A stretch of DNA of 64,000 nucleotides from Sphaerulina vaccinii (Eukaryota > Ascomycota > Dothideomycetes > Mycosphaerellales > Mycosphaerellaceae), in NCBI GenBank assembly GCA_022570795.1, contig JAKUDP010000028.1, positions 558,001 through 622,000 of the forward strand, read 5' to 3'. The translations under genes were made by a program, and so were the position numbers. How positions within the stretch are numbered: position 1 is the first letter of the stretch; each line of letters opens with the position of its first letter. The notes under the pieces are model-generated. The model had not been told where the DNA came from. It did no database searches and worked only from the letters and a program-made list of their open reading frames with translations. Shown here in pieces: positions 31,878 through 43,029 of this stretch.

Positions 31878-32063
31878 GATTGGAGCAGAATAGACAATGA
31901 TGCTGATCAAAATGTACGAAGGTCCTCGTACACTTCACAGGGCTGGTGAAAGTGTGGATGGAGATGTGGAGCCGAAATGGCAGGGATCAGTCAGCTATCG
32001 AATCTCAAAATCCATATCGAACCATTGCACACGTCTTGACTTCAATAACACAACCACATCACA
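31878..32063. promoter_or_regulatory. bidirectional promoter, amidase / ERG26
   Basis: Only 186 bp separate the two divergent start codons, so the genes must share regulatory DNA. A CACACG element and A/C-rich leader sequence (ACACAACCACATCACA) precede the ERG26 start. Confidence 0.5.
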
Positions 32064-33248
32064 ATGGCAGCAAGAGGAGGAGCAGAGGTGCCCAAGATGC
32101 CGTCGCTGGGCCATGTGCTGGTGACGGGCGGCGCAGGCTTTCTGGGCAACCACATTGTGAAGATGCTGGCGGAGCGGAAAGCATGCAAGCAAATCACTGT
32201 CCTCGACCTCAAGCAGCCTCCCAGTCCTGTCGCCGGCGTCGACTACCAGCAAGGCGATTTGACCGACTACGATGCCATGCGGCCGTTCTTCGCTGCTCGC
32301 AAGATCGATGCGGTCATCCACACAGCCAGTCCCGTCATGATTGCCAGCAAGAACCGCGAGGTGATGCGGAAGGTGAACGTGGAAGGCACCAGAGTCCTGC
32401 TCCGAGCTGCGCAGGAGACTGGAGTGAAGGCCTTTGTCTACACCAGCTCGGCATCAGTCATTCACGACACACAGAGCGATCTGGTTCACGCCGACGAAAC
32501 ATACCCATTGATAATGGGCAAGGAGCAGCCAGAGTACTACACCACCACCAAGGCCGAAGCAGAGCTCCTCGTCCTAGCTGCGAACCGCTCTGAGAAATAC
32601 CCCAACTTCCTTACCGCTGCAATGCGTCCATCGGGCATTTTCGGCGAAGGCGATGTACAAGTCCTCCCTCCAGGACTCAGCGCCTACTACAAAGGCCAAA
32701 CCAAGATCCAAATTGGCCCGAACGAGAATCTGTTCGATTTCACCGAAGTCACCAACGTCGCACACGCCCACCACCTCGCCGCTGCCGCTCTCCTCGCGAC
32801 TGCAGATCGAGATGCACAAGGACTGGCTGCTCCTCTCGACCACGAGAAAGTTGATGGTGAAGCCTTTTTCATAACGAACGACGCTCCTGTGTACTTTTTC
32901 GATTTTGCACGCATGTGCTGGGCAGCAGCTGGAGATAAGACACGACCTGAGCAGGTTTGGACTCTTTCAAAAGATGTGGGGTTGTTTCTGGCTACGTTGA
33001 TGGAATGGATTTTCTTCCTTTTCAGATTGGGGAAGCCCAACCTGACGAGGCAGCAAGTGCGGTATACTTGTATGACGAGATACTACAATATCGATAAGGC
33101 TAAGAGACGGCTTGGATATACTCCATTGGTGGGCTTGCAGCAGGGCATAAGACGTGGTGTGGCAGATGCGTTGTATAGAGGTGTTGTTGTAGGGCAACCT
33201 GAGGAGCTCAAGGGGAATCTAGAGCTCAGAGATCGGAAGCTGCAGTGA
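32064..33248 (+). CDS. ERG26: sterol-4-alpha-carboxylate 3-dehydrogenase Erg26
   Basis: NAD(P)-dependent decarboxylating dehydrogenase of ergosterol synthesis, acting with Erg25 and Erg27 in ER-bound C-4 demethylation. Single exon, 394 residues, starting MAARGGAEVPKMPSLGHV; the match to the family begins around residue 17 with the nucleotide-binding motif VLVTGGAGFLGNHIVKMLAE. Further marks: the acidic residue of TVLDLKQP, AVIHTASPV, RKVNVEGTRVLLRAAQETGV, the catalytic Ser in YTSSASVI, YxxxK as YYTTTKAEAELLV (about 154-166), RPSGIFGEGD and FTEVTNVAHAHHLA. A hydrophobic stretch near 310-325 (LFLATLMEWIFFLFRLG) matches the membrane-associated C-terminal region. All active-site residues are present. 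Confidence 0.93.
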   Translation: MAARGGAEVPKMPSLGHVLVTGGAGFLGNHIVKMLAERKACKQITVLDLKQPPSPVAGVDYQQGDLTDYDAMRPFFAARKIDAVIHTASPVMIASKNREVMRKVNVEGTRVLLRAAQETGVKAFVYTSSASVIHDTQSDLVHADETYPLIMGKEQPEYYTTTKAEAELLVLAANRSEKYPNFLTAAMRPSGIFGEGDVQVLPPGLSAYYKGQTKIQIGPNENLFDFTEVTNVAHAHHLAAAALLATADRDAQGLAAPLDHEKVDGEAFFITNDAPVYFFDFARMCWAAAGDKTRPEQVWTLSKDVGLFLATLMEWIFFLFRLGKPNLTRQQVRYTCMTRYYNIDKAKRRLGYTPLVGLQQGIRRGVADALYRGVVVGQPEELKGNLELRDRKLQ

Positions 33249-33499
33249 CAGATCGCTATGCAATGAAGCCCAGCGTCTTGTACAGCAACGTCTTTCGTTC
33301 GTCCTCTCGACCTCGAGAAGACACTAACATGACAGCCACGAGTGCTCGGAAGACAAGCTCGATGAGCGGACTGTGCCAATGGCACAAATGCTTTGGAAAG
33401 GTATCTACATTACATTTTTCATATGTCTGTCGTCAATCTTGACAGCTGCTTAGCCGTGGTTTCACATACACTCTGACATTATAGCATCTTTGCTTGCTC

Positions 33500-34784
33500 T
33501 TAGTTACGCTTGACAGTACGGTAGCTCTTGGCTGGGCCAACGCCGTTCTGCACAAAGAAGTCGAGAATTGTCTTGTATGTCTCGGGAGCGGTGTACTGCA
33601 AGTTCAAGCCGTGGCCAGCACCCTTGATGATCGAAACCTTGAATGGGCATGCGTTCTTGAAGTTGGCCTTCGATGTCTGCGATAGAAGATTAGTAATTGT
33701 GTAACTTGTTCAGCTTCAAAGTGCCTTACCTCAGGAATGCTAGTGAAGCCAGTTGGTGGTGCAAGGCAGTTACCGCCACAGAAAGGAACATCGCGTTCGC
33801 CAGTAATGATGTGGACTGGAGCCTTGATCATGTTTGGTGCAGCGGCAGCTCCACCAATGGTGAGGAGCTCTCCCACAGTGACTGGCTGGCCAGTGGCATA
33901 GCCGAAGTCGAGGATCTTAGGGTCGAAATCGCCAGGAGCGAAGAAGTTGATGTGGACACCCTGAATCGATGCTGGAGCGAGGTAGCCTGCTGGAAGCGTA
34001 GCGAATTGAGGGTAGGCTTGGGCTCTGCGGAAGTTACCTCCGAGCAAGAATTGCGAGAGGAAGGATCCATTTTGAGAGAAACCGGTCAACCCGAGACCAT
34101 CGGAGATGGTAGGATATTGAGCAGTCAGAACGTATGACTGGACTGAGCCGAAAGAGTGGCCAACGTGCAGGACCTTCTTGAACTTGGGGGCACCAGGGAT
34201 TGTACCCGCTCTCAACTTGTCTGTGAGTGCCTTCAAGGCTGCGACTTCGAGAAGGACCTGGATCTCGTTGACTGCGTTGCCCTTGCTAGACATGCCAATT
34301 CCAAGACGATCGTGGGTGAGGGTAGCGTAGCCGTAGTGGTCCACAGCTTCGTTGACGTAGCTGTAGTTATAGTTGTTAAAGGGAACGTCCCAGTAGCTGC
34401 GATCGAATCCGATACCGTGTGTAAGGAGCTGGATCACATCTGGAGCACCCTTGTCTGGGGCACAGCTAGTAATAGTCAGTATATTATCTAGCACAGCACG
34501 TCCCTTGAACAGAGGAGTGTATCTCACTAGGTGGTGGCCAGGTTGTAGGTGCCCTTCACGGTAGCGTAGCCCTTGAGCGACGTCTGGGTGAAGTTTTTGC
34601 CCTGCTGGGCCAAGTTGAGGATGATGTTCGTGACATCGATGTCAGTCTGAGGCGTAAGCTTGGCCAGGTCGAAGACGGCATTGCGTGCCTCGATGGTCAC
34701 TGGAACGGTAATGTTCTGGCAGTGCTTAGCCTGGACGACACTGGCGAGAGCAGCGACAGCTGCGGCGGTAGCGAAAGACTTCAT
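33500..34784 (-). CDS. secreted alpha/beta-hydrolase (lipase/esterase-like)
   Basis: Probable extracellular esterase. Three exons: 34784-34528, 34465-33730 and 33676-33500; introns GTGAGA...TACTAG and GTAAGG...CGCAG keep frame and give 389 residues. The N-terminus is a clear signal peptide (MKSFATAAAVAALASVVQA, cut before KHCQN). The domain starts around residue 90 (YCAPDKGAPDVIQLLTHGIG, oxyanion-side HG). The nucleophile elbow is GHSFGS (about 190), with the acidic residue and terminal His likely at ITGERDVPFC and IIKGAGHGLNLQY. Cysteines around CGGNC could form a disulfide. Asn-X-Thr sites in the early region suggest glycosylation. The substrate is unknown. No partner gene is evident next to it. 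Confidence 0.85.
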
Positions 34785-36030
34785 GATGGGCGGTCTTGGA
34801 GGGTTGGTAGTGCAATCCGGCAGCGAGGACCATCGTACTTCTATAGAACTTGGTCCATCGGGCTTCCGGCTACTCCACCGCTCGTAATGCTCTCAATGCT
34901 AAGCGCACATAGGCGGAGAGACACGGTTCAGTAAGCCCAAACTCAAGTAAGTGATTTCACCATCCGCGCTACTGTACCAGAAATTGACAAATTTCACATC
35001 TCAGATCGTCTTTGGATCAACATAATAGTGCTCAGGGCATTGCTCCGCTTGGCAAGCGGCTGAAGTGCATGCAATTGACATGCACCGCTCACCAGAGTCT
35101 TCTCATGGCCTGATGGACGGGTCGCCAGCATTCCGGCGTGTAGATTTTCCAGACGCGTTCCTGAAGTGAGAGGAGCAAAGTAGGAGCTTGTCGAGCTCCA
35201 GACCAGATCCGGATGAGGCTCATCGCTATACACAGCTAGTACCTGGACTTAAGCCCGTGTTAGCACACATAGAGTTTCTGGGCTGCTATAGAAATGATGT
35301 CAGCATCCTGCATGGCATCGAGTGAGTATTCATTTCGACCAGGACCAAGCTGGCTTGTTGCGGGACACGATTTGCTAAGCAGCGCCAGAATCCACGTCTC
35401 CAGGCGCAAGCGATATGCGTGTAGAATTGAGCTGGCCTGCGTGGGGCCTCGCTGATTCTTACGATGGAAGAGCAGAGCCGGCAGCTACAAGACTTTAAGT
35501 TTGAAAATGGTTCTCTGGGGCCGTAGCGCAGGTGCCCGTCACGGTTCACCGCGTAAATTGGCATGACAAAAAGACGTTGAAGAGAGCGTCTTGCCATGTT
35601 TCCATCTTGCCTGCGGGGTGATTCTCGTGAAGTATTTCTCCCTCTTCTCCAACAACAAACGGTCGAGAACGTGGCCTATCCAGGCGCAAGCAGCGGGCCT
35701 GCGAGAGCCATAGGCGATGAGATATACTGTGTTGCATAGTAGTACGACTGCTGCTGTGTTGAAACGCAGACTGTAGGCGTCATGTAGGACTTGTAAAAGC
35801 TGGGCACGAAGACAGCAGTATGGCAGTGATATGTGATAAGCACAATTGTAGTAGATTTTGTTGTATGGTATGGGAAGGTGTAGTTGTAGGGGGAAGAATT
35901 GTGGGAAGGAACGATGCGTCGTTGATGCCTGAGGTTTCATGGACCCCTCATCTTCATCTGATCTGATCTGGTGGGAAATATGCAGCCCGCCGAATACCAC
36001 GACACACCTTTGTGATACGATCAGGACGAG
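34785..36030. other. intergenic region
   Basis: Divergent 5' region between the secreted hydrolase and the SUZ-domain gene. One leftward 194-codon reading (35539-36123) is Cys/His-rich but has no family features and overlaps the next gene's first exon. Two short CAGGCGCAAGC copies (near 35402 and 35681) are the only repeat noticed. Confidence 0.5.
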
Positions 36031-36911
36031 ATGAGCGGCAGAGGTGGCGTGCCGAATGCATGGGATGACGACGATTGGGAGAAGGCTGCCGATGTGCGTG
36101 CGCTGAGAACAGCAGAAGAACAATCACCAATAAGAGCATCACAGCACATATCCGTCCAGTCGCCGGCGTGATATTGCCAGTGGTGCTCGAGTCCCACACG
36201 CATGCTGACCTCGCCTCGCAGAAACCAGCGCCTACGGCAGGAGGAGTGCCAGCATCTCCGCAGCCTGCACCGAAGTTGTCCAAGGCTGCGCGCAAAGCAC
36301 AGCATGTTGAGCAGAACAAGCAGCTGTGGGACTCGGCCGACAATCCTGCTCGCAACCACTGGCTCGAGACACAAGGCGTCGTGCCACTGAAGCAAGAGTA
36401 TCAAGTTCCCGTTACGCTATTGAGCAGGAAGCCTCCGACTATCGCAAAGAAGGGTGCGGACGGTGACGATGACGAAGATAGCGAGGAGGAGCGGCGCAAG
36501 AAGCGCGAGTCTGAATTCGAAGAACGACAGCGCAAAGCAAAAGTTGAGCGAGAGGAGAAGCAGAAGCGGTATGCAGAGGCCCGCGAGAGGATAATGGGAG
36601 CTTCCAAACCCACCATAGCCTCGAGCTCGCGCGAAAGCTCCCAGGGTCGCGACAACAATCGACGACCGCGAGGCAAGCTGAACGGAAATCGCAGGAGCCA
36701 GCCACAGTCATCTGCTGAGCAGTCGCCTGCGCCCTCTGGGAATACAGAACAGCAGCTCTTCGATCCAGAGGAAATGGCACCTCGACCTAAGCGCGAGCCG
36801 AGCAACCCCACGCCGAAAGAAGATCAACCTTTGCGGCAGCCTCGAGGGCCAGATAACAGTGGCAGAGGTGGCTTTGGGTTCGGTCGTCGAGGCGGAATGC
36901 TTGCATCGTGA
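36031..36911 (+). CDS. SUZ-domain RNA-associated protein
   Basis: Small, charged, mostly disordered protein that probably binds RNA or ribonucleoprotein. Two exons: 36031-36093 (MSGRGGVPNAWDDDDWEKAAD) and 36222-36911, with a 128-bp intron GTGCGT...CTCGCAG. The start and joint are supported by this N-terminal pattern (VPNAWDDDWE-type), common to fungal SUZ proteins. The SUZ-like core is around residues 110-165 (EEERRKKRESEFEERQRKAK, REEKQKRYAEARERIMG), followed by Arg/Gly-rich sequence and a short C-terminal SUZ-C-like end (LRQPRGPDNSGRGGFGFGRR). 250 residues in total. The long intron could be retained in some transcripts. Function is inferred from the domain only. Confidence 0.8.
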
Positions 36912-37867
36912 GGTACTTAAGGCTGTTCCTCCACTTACAACTCTCGTGCGACTTCACTCCAATGACGCGATCGAAGTGCAACTAGCGACTGCTAAGATTG
37001 ACTGTACCGAGCGCGGTCGGCGAGCATGTCATACTAAAGGCATGTGCGAGCGAAATCAGCCTACGCAACCACAGGCAATCGCTATGGGAGCAACTCCAGC
37101 GCTACGAAGCCTGGAGGGAGACGGCAGCCGCCCAGCGTTTCCGAAGTCTTCGAAGGCTGCCAGCAGTTCACTCTGCTGCCCAGGAACCAGGTGCTTCTCG
37201 AACTATGCTACCTCAAACTCGTCGAGTCTGGGTCCCAACTATAGTTGGCTGAAAATCATCACTACCCTAGCTTGGAGCTGATGCTTCACAGTGGTAAGGT
37301 ACTCGAGACGGGTTTGAAGTACCAGAAAGCATCGAGTGTACTGAGTACACAGTCGGTCGCAGTGGGATGACAGTCACCGAAGCTCGTCAGAAGCTACTCA
37401 GTCCAACAGGATCGCGAGTTTGCTTACGCCCATGGTCCGGGCTGGGCATGTGCCGCACGGCAATGCTAAGAAGCCTTCGGGCTGAGAGTCAGGCAGTGCA
37501 GCGACTCTACACTCGCTCGGTTCCACACGATAGGCGATGACGGGAAGCTCAGTAGACGTCGGAAAGCCCAATAGACGTCGCATCATTGCTGCAGAGCTTG
37601 CAGAATACAATCATCAGGCGCTATCACATTGTTTGACTGCCCGCGCTGTTAGGAAGTCGTCAACATTGCTCGTGGACTGGGCATGATGACAGACAATGTA
37701 CAATGGCCTGTGCTTTTGGGCGTATCCAGGCTAAATACAAAGTCAGGAAGCGTTTCGTGCGTCGTCAAGTCTCAATATCACGTATTCTAATCGTATCGCA
37801 ATCAGGTGTCGTATAGCAGTCATCCCCACCGTCTCTGATCTCGTGCTCACCAGGACCGAGCAGTCCG
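36912..37867. other. intergenic region between convergent genes
   Basis: Holds the 3' ends of the SUZ gene and the leftward bHLH gene. Overlapping short readings lack family features. A 13-base motif (AGTAGACGTCG / AATAGACGTCG) occurs twice near 37551-37577. Confidence 0.5.
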
Positions 37868-39288
37868 TCAATTGCTAAGAAGGTCTCGCACACTCATCCC
37901 AGTACTTGACCGTGTAGGCTCAGGTTCGTGCTGTGCATTGCGCCAATTCCGTCGATCGTGATTGAGCATCAACAACGCTGCAGTCGCTTCTTGATCCAGT
38001 TCATTCTCGCTCCGACTTCCTCGAGACTTAACTCGCTGCGCTTCGGACAGCTCGGTGGCGCCTTCCGCGATCTGTCTCAGATGAGAGTCAACAGGCTTCA
38101 AGGCTGGACTTCCCAAGCCAAATGTGTTGCCAAACGACGGCGGTGCTGCAACATGATGCAACTGCGGCCCGAATGCCGGAGAGGCCTGGTTTGAGTGAAA
38201 GTAAGGTGAGTAGCTGCTGGCGGCTGAAGAAACGGAATAGTGTCTCCCTGCTCCCACCGAGAAGATCGACGGAGAAGTGGTCGTAGTGGTCGTAATCTGC
38301 GAGAGCGATGGCAACGACACGATGGAATTGGAGTGTGCAACGCTGGCAGTGGCTGGCGTCGATGCTCCCTCGCCCGTTTCTTGATCATCGTCCTCCATTT
38401 CTTCATCCTCATCCTCATCGTCGCCAACAGTCTCTGTCTGCAATTGCCGTGTCGGCGGCGGTGCCTGCCGTCTGGAGGTCGGAGAAGAGGTCTGATTCTT
38501 CAAGTCGACCACACATTGTTCCAAGTAACGAAGATACTCGATGCTCGCCTTGGAAGCGTTAGCCATTGTATACAAGTTGACGTCCGGATCCTCCTTACCT
38601 GCAGGATTGCCAGCTTGTGCATTTCTTGCCCTTGACAAGCCGGAATCATATCTTTGAGCACGCCGAACTCTTCATTCATCTTTGATCGTCGTCGTCGCTC
38701 AATCAAGCTATGTGCAGTCTTCCTAGCGATCTTGCGACCAGCAGCTGTGGTTCCGGCATTCGCAGACTTCCTCTTGGTGCCAGCTTTCGCAGTGGGCGAC
38801 GTCTCGCCCACGGTCGACGGCTTCGCAGCCACACCAGGCTGTGCTTGCTGCTCACTATCCTTGGGCTTCATCTGTATGATCTTGCGAGACCTTGTTGGCG
38901 GAGGCGGCAGTGCGAAGTCGTCTTTAGTTATGACCGTCCCACTGCTAGGCGCAGGTCGTTTCCTCCCAACATCGACTGGAGACAGCGGCCGATAAGAGCT
39001 GTGGGACGAGTCGGAGCCATTGATCGATGGAGTTGCAGAGCTCGTGTTCGTTCGATCGATCTGCTCCTGATAGGCTGTGAGAGGCAGATTCAATGCTGGC
39101 CCGGCATGATAGCCCTCTTTACCTCTGATGTCGCTGCTGGAGCCCGGTGTGGGCGGAGGGTTTGGTCGTGGCATATCAGCAGCAACAACAGGCCTCCTGT
39201 CAGCGATAGAGACAGAGACTGGCCGGCGGGCGTGGAAGATGTGCTGGGCGTAGGAAGTCAGGTCGGGCGACTGAACGACGGTGGACAC
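37868..39288 (-). CDS. bHLH transcription factor, 5' end uncertain
   Basis: Nuclear E-box-binding regulator. Two exons are clear: 39288-38599 and 38548-37868, with a 50-bp intron (GTAAGG...GCTAAC...CCAAG) placed inside the basic helix-loop-helix. The basic region and helix 1 are ARKTAHSLIERRRRSKMNEE (about 190-209) and the helix-2 side is HKLAILQASIEYLRYLEQCV. His-Glu-Arg at the base-contacting positions fits CACGTG-type binding. Low-complexity and acidic stretches (DDEDEDEEMEDDDQETGE) follow, then LNHDRRNW near the end. The frame opens right after an in-frame TAG at 39289, so either the CTTAG is a splice acceptor with an upstream exon, or translation starts at the ATG at 39174 (MPRPNPPPTP; 418 residues). 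A perfect CACGTG lies at 39492-39497. Confidence 0.85.
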
Positions 39289-39491
39289 CTAAGTCTACCG
39301 CACGACGACGAGACTGGCGATGACAGAGCTGCTGCATGTGCATGGCCCGAAGTTGAGGCCTCGCAGAGGGTGGACATGGTGAAGGCAGAAGACAGCGCTC
39401 AGTGCAAGCACGTTTCCAGTGTCGCGTGCCATCATTCGAGGATCGTAGCAGTCGCACGATTAGACAGTCGACAAAGAGCCAATCAGAAGCG

Positions 39492-39497
39492 CACGTG
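39492..39497. promoter_or_regulatory. E-box CACGTG upstream of bHLH gene
   Basis: Perfect palindromic E-box about 200 bases upstream of the first clear exon of the bHLH gene; a candidate autoregulatory site. Confidence 0.4.
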
Positions 39498-40372
39498 CAT
39501 GCGTCCGTGTCCCAAGCATCGTACACCCCGTGAAGCTTACTACAACCTTCTCAGCGATTTTCGTGATGCTGAGCGGCCGGTCTGATGCTGCGGTTGGTAG
39601 CACGAGCTGCGCGTCGTGTGATTAACAAGGCTCATTGGTCGCGCAGTGATGCGCTTGCCAGCATTGTCGTGAGTGTGTCTTCGCAAGGAGCACGCGCTCA
39701 ATGGAAGTGCTTCTGGTGAAAGATTGAAAGTATATAATGTGGCTGCCAGGAGGCAGAGCCACAAAGTCTAGTCTTATCTATGCTGCCGGTACTATACGCA
39801 CACTCAGAAGTTCCATACGGCCGTGATATGCATGAAGGGAGTGTCCATGTTTGCGGACTCGTGGCAATGTCTCTACTGTCTCGCTCATACAAATTCGTGT
39901 TCGCGATTACTGATGAATTAAGACCAGTAGCTGGCGTGTTCCGAGTGTGCGATGTGCGAGTACAGTCGATGTGGACGCACTGCCAAATTCGATTGCCGCA
40001 CTTGAAGCGCAGAAACCTCAGCAGCCGATGTAGGACATCGCAACAGTCATCATGGTCCTGCTCAGGAGACAGTGGAGCTTGGAGTCCATGGGGACATGCC
40101 AACGCGGTCTATCCCAAGCCAAGTCAGTGTTCATTCATGCTCAATGGGAATGTGCGAATGCAGTGGAGAGGTCGTTGTCAGAGATTTTGATTTAAAAAGC
40201 TTCATTGTAATTCCGCGAGTTATGTAACATCATTCGTGTGGTGGCCCGCACAATGTGCTTCATGAGGATGGTACTTACCAGTTTGTGCAATGGAACATCG
40301 TAAATTACCTGTGCAGATGCAGTCAGTACTTGTGCGAGATAGTCTGCCAGAGTCATGAAGGCATAGCGTATG

Positions 40373-40384
40373 CACGTGCACGTG
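40373..40384. promoter_or_regulatory. two adjacent CACGTG E-boxes
   Basis: The sequence TGCACGTGCACGTGCA gives two abutting CACGTG boxes inside an alternating TG/CA run. Could bind a bHLH factor such as the neighbouring gene product, or be a simple dinucleotide-type repeat. Confidence 0.4.
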
Positions 40385-41521
40385 CACGAGGCTGAGAAGA
40401 TATTAGCATGGGACATTTCGTGGCAGGCGCGGGAATGCATACCTTATTGAATCAGAATTTTCAGTGTTTTGTTTTTCACAACGCAACATGTACATAGACA
40501 ATGCCGTGCTCAAACAGTGTGAATAGTGATCATCACTTAACATGAAGGAAGGGAGGATTGTGAGTGTACCTGGACGTAGTTAGCGACCATACTGCAAGAG
40601 AAGTCCTTGTATGCGCAATGAGTTGGTGCAGAAATCAGTCGACGCTTTCTCAACAAGCACCTCTTTCGCCCTAACATTCACGAGGGTTGTACGTCCTCGC
40701 TTTAAACGAATGCAGGACTAGGAGAGCAGTCTGTCCGCCCGTTGCGTTGTAGTGCTCATCATAAGAGGCGTGCATATGGAGGATGGATGATGTGTACCTG
40801 GATGCGAGGTCAGTCTTTGTTCGCAGAGATATATAATGAATATTGTGCAAAGGAGGGTTATGATCAGACAAGGCTGAAACTATTTAATGACAATTTCGAC
40901 ATGATGTATTAGGATCGAGGAATGCCTATTCGTTTGTCGAGGTATCTTCATTTCATGGAGGGCAAGAGGGCGAGGAGGGTGACTGTACCTTTTGACATGT
41001 CCAGTATGCGGCGAGCAGTGCATGTGCAACAGCTTAGCGTCTGCGCAATGTTGTCAGCGCGTGCTACCTAGCCGTTCGAGGAAGCGCGGATAGCAGTGCA
41101 AGAGTCTCAGAATAATTCTAGAGCTTGTTTTCATCCTCAAAATTGATAGGAGTTGGATTGTTCGTGTAAAAGTGTATCATCAAGGAAGGAGTGTCGTATG
41201 GGAAAGAAGAAGACGTACCAGCAGGACCTTAGCCGAGAGAGATACACAATCTCAGCTCGGCGCAGTCAGCACCCATGACCAGCCGTCGTATACGCAGATC
41301 AGTCGTTGTCGAAGGTGCCGACCGTATTGTGATGGTCGTGTTGTCGAGTGTTGCTTGTTGGTGGAAGTAAGAGCAAGACGGAAGTCGCGAAGAAAATGGA
41401 AGTCACGAATTCTGCTAGCGTGACGGGAGCGGGCTCTGCCGTCGCCGTCGCCGAAGCTCTTTCCTTGGCTTTGATGACTTTGGCTTCGATAGCCAACAAC
41501 ACTTTCACATCAGTACCCATC

Positions 41522-42982
41522 ATGGCGATTTTCCTGTACGCAGAACACCTGCTCAACATCCGCGCCATCTCCATCCAGGCTACGCTACCGTCGCCTTCCA
41601 ACAAGAACACCTGCGCCACGCTCTCCGATAATGGTAGCCATATGAGTTTGTCTCACGAGGGAGAAACGACTACCATTCAGCTCCCGGTCCATGCGCAAGG
41701 AGATCACAATAGTGTAGCTCTGACTATACCAGCAACTCCTTCCACCGCTCTCAGCTTTCGCGTGCAGCTTGGGGAGAAATCGAGCGCCAGTACCAGCCAG
41801 GAAGAGGAGAATATATTGCCCTGGAGTGCCCATTCTTTGACTACCACTACCCAGCTCAGCTGTATGCACTGTCAAGAGACTCTGGTCCATCGCGGTAAGA
41901 TTATCATTTGGAAGGATCTTCCGTCTGAGAACTGGGCCGAAATGATGGACTTTTGGCATTGCCATCGGCCACACGTTCCACATGATCATGACCACGAACA
42001 TGCAGCTCTTGCCAAGGGCTACTCGGCCGATAGCACGCTCGCACTCAGCCCTGCAGTCGGTATGGTAGACCCTGTGGACTTTGTTCTTACCAGCGAAGAC
42101 TGTTCCAACTTGAAGGTAGGGTCCTCGCACCTTTTCCTTTTCTCGCATTCCTTATCTAGCACATCAAGAACCGACCCTTTCAGGCCGCAAGGTCAGCACC
42201 ATGAGAGCGTCGGGATACAACTGTGCGATATGAAGCAGACGTTGTTGTAAAGCTGGAACCAACCTTCAAGGTAGGTCTGGTGTAGCACTTCGGTCTTTAC
42301 GTCTCGTGTTTCACCGTCACTTCTAGGAGCTCATGGACTTGACGGGATTTAAGCGCTGATACATACACTCCCTCAGACGGTGTACCAATTCAGCAAAGGG
42401 CATCCCACTAATCACATCTACTAGATCACTCCTGCTCACAACAGCGATGGCAACGAGCAAGGGCAGCTGGAATGCGTCTCATGCGGCATCGTACTTGGTC
42501 ACATTCATACAAGCGGTGGCTACAAGCTACGAAAGCAACACCTAGCCGTATCTTCTTCGGCGAGTCAAGCCTCGACATCATACGAAGCTGAAAAGTGGTG
42601 GTCCTGCCTCTTGCTCTCGTCCATCGACTGTCAGGGCGTTCGTAAGTTCACCGTTCAGGACAATCGGGACAGCAGCCGATCCCTCAGAGTGTGGGTATTC
42701 ACGCCAGACATGACAGTCTCAAGCTCAGCCACGAAGACCACGCAGCCCTTGCGTGTCGTGAAGGTCTTTTGGCAAGACTGCGACTTGTCGTTGAATGACA
42801 CTGGCGCTCTCAACAGACAGATGCTTGCGGAAGGCGAACTGGAGCTCCCTCCAGATGAGATGCGAGAACTTCGCGTCAAGCTGGCCACAAGTGCTGAGCT
42901 GCTACCGATCGGCGCCAGAAAGTTTCAAGACTGGAATGTCGCTCTACTCCCACGCTTCACGCGTGCTGATCTGCGAGACTGA
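41522..42982 (+). CDS. HECT-like E2-binding protein (UBE3D-type)
   Basis: Predicted ubiquitin-conjugating-enzyme (E2) binding protein related to UBE3D (HECT_2 family), acting in ubiquitin transfer. Two exons: 41522-42115 and 42425-42982; they keep frame and give 383 residues. The start at 41522 (MAIFLYAEHLLNIRAISIQA) is preferred over the ATG at 41396 because the match to the family begins here. Conserved pieces: WKDLPSENWAEMMDFWHCH (about 135-153), the preceding Cys pair CMHC, the post-intron CVSCGIVLG, KLRKQHLAV and the end RFTRADLRD. The 310-bp intron ends CTACTAG and is unusually long for this window; it contains a further acceptor (TTTCAG at 42182) and donor (AAG|GTAGGT near 42268), so an alternative exon may exist. 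Convergent with the next gene (47 bp). Confidence 0.82.
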
Positions 42983-43029
42983 GTCTAGCAGAAAGAGAAA
43001 GTGGCTGCAGCTGCGCATCAAAAGATCTT

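Larger units (their letters stand above)
39289..41521. other. long intergenic region, possible spliced ncRNA (minus strand)
   Basis: The longest stretch without a supported protein gene. On the minus strand it carries seven donor-like sites (NAG|GTAN or NTG|GTAN) between 40274 and 41221, and at least one textbook intron, 40442-40392, with GTATGC, GCTAAT and CTCAG. The exon-like pieces are short and stop-rich. It also has two neighbouring CACGTG boxes (40373-40384). I treat it as possible non-coding transcription, not a gene call. Confidence 0.45.

Noticed and set aside
35539..36123. 194-codon leftward reading across the SUZ gene's first exon
   Set aside because: Antisense to the supported exon, and no family features.
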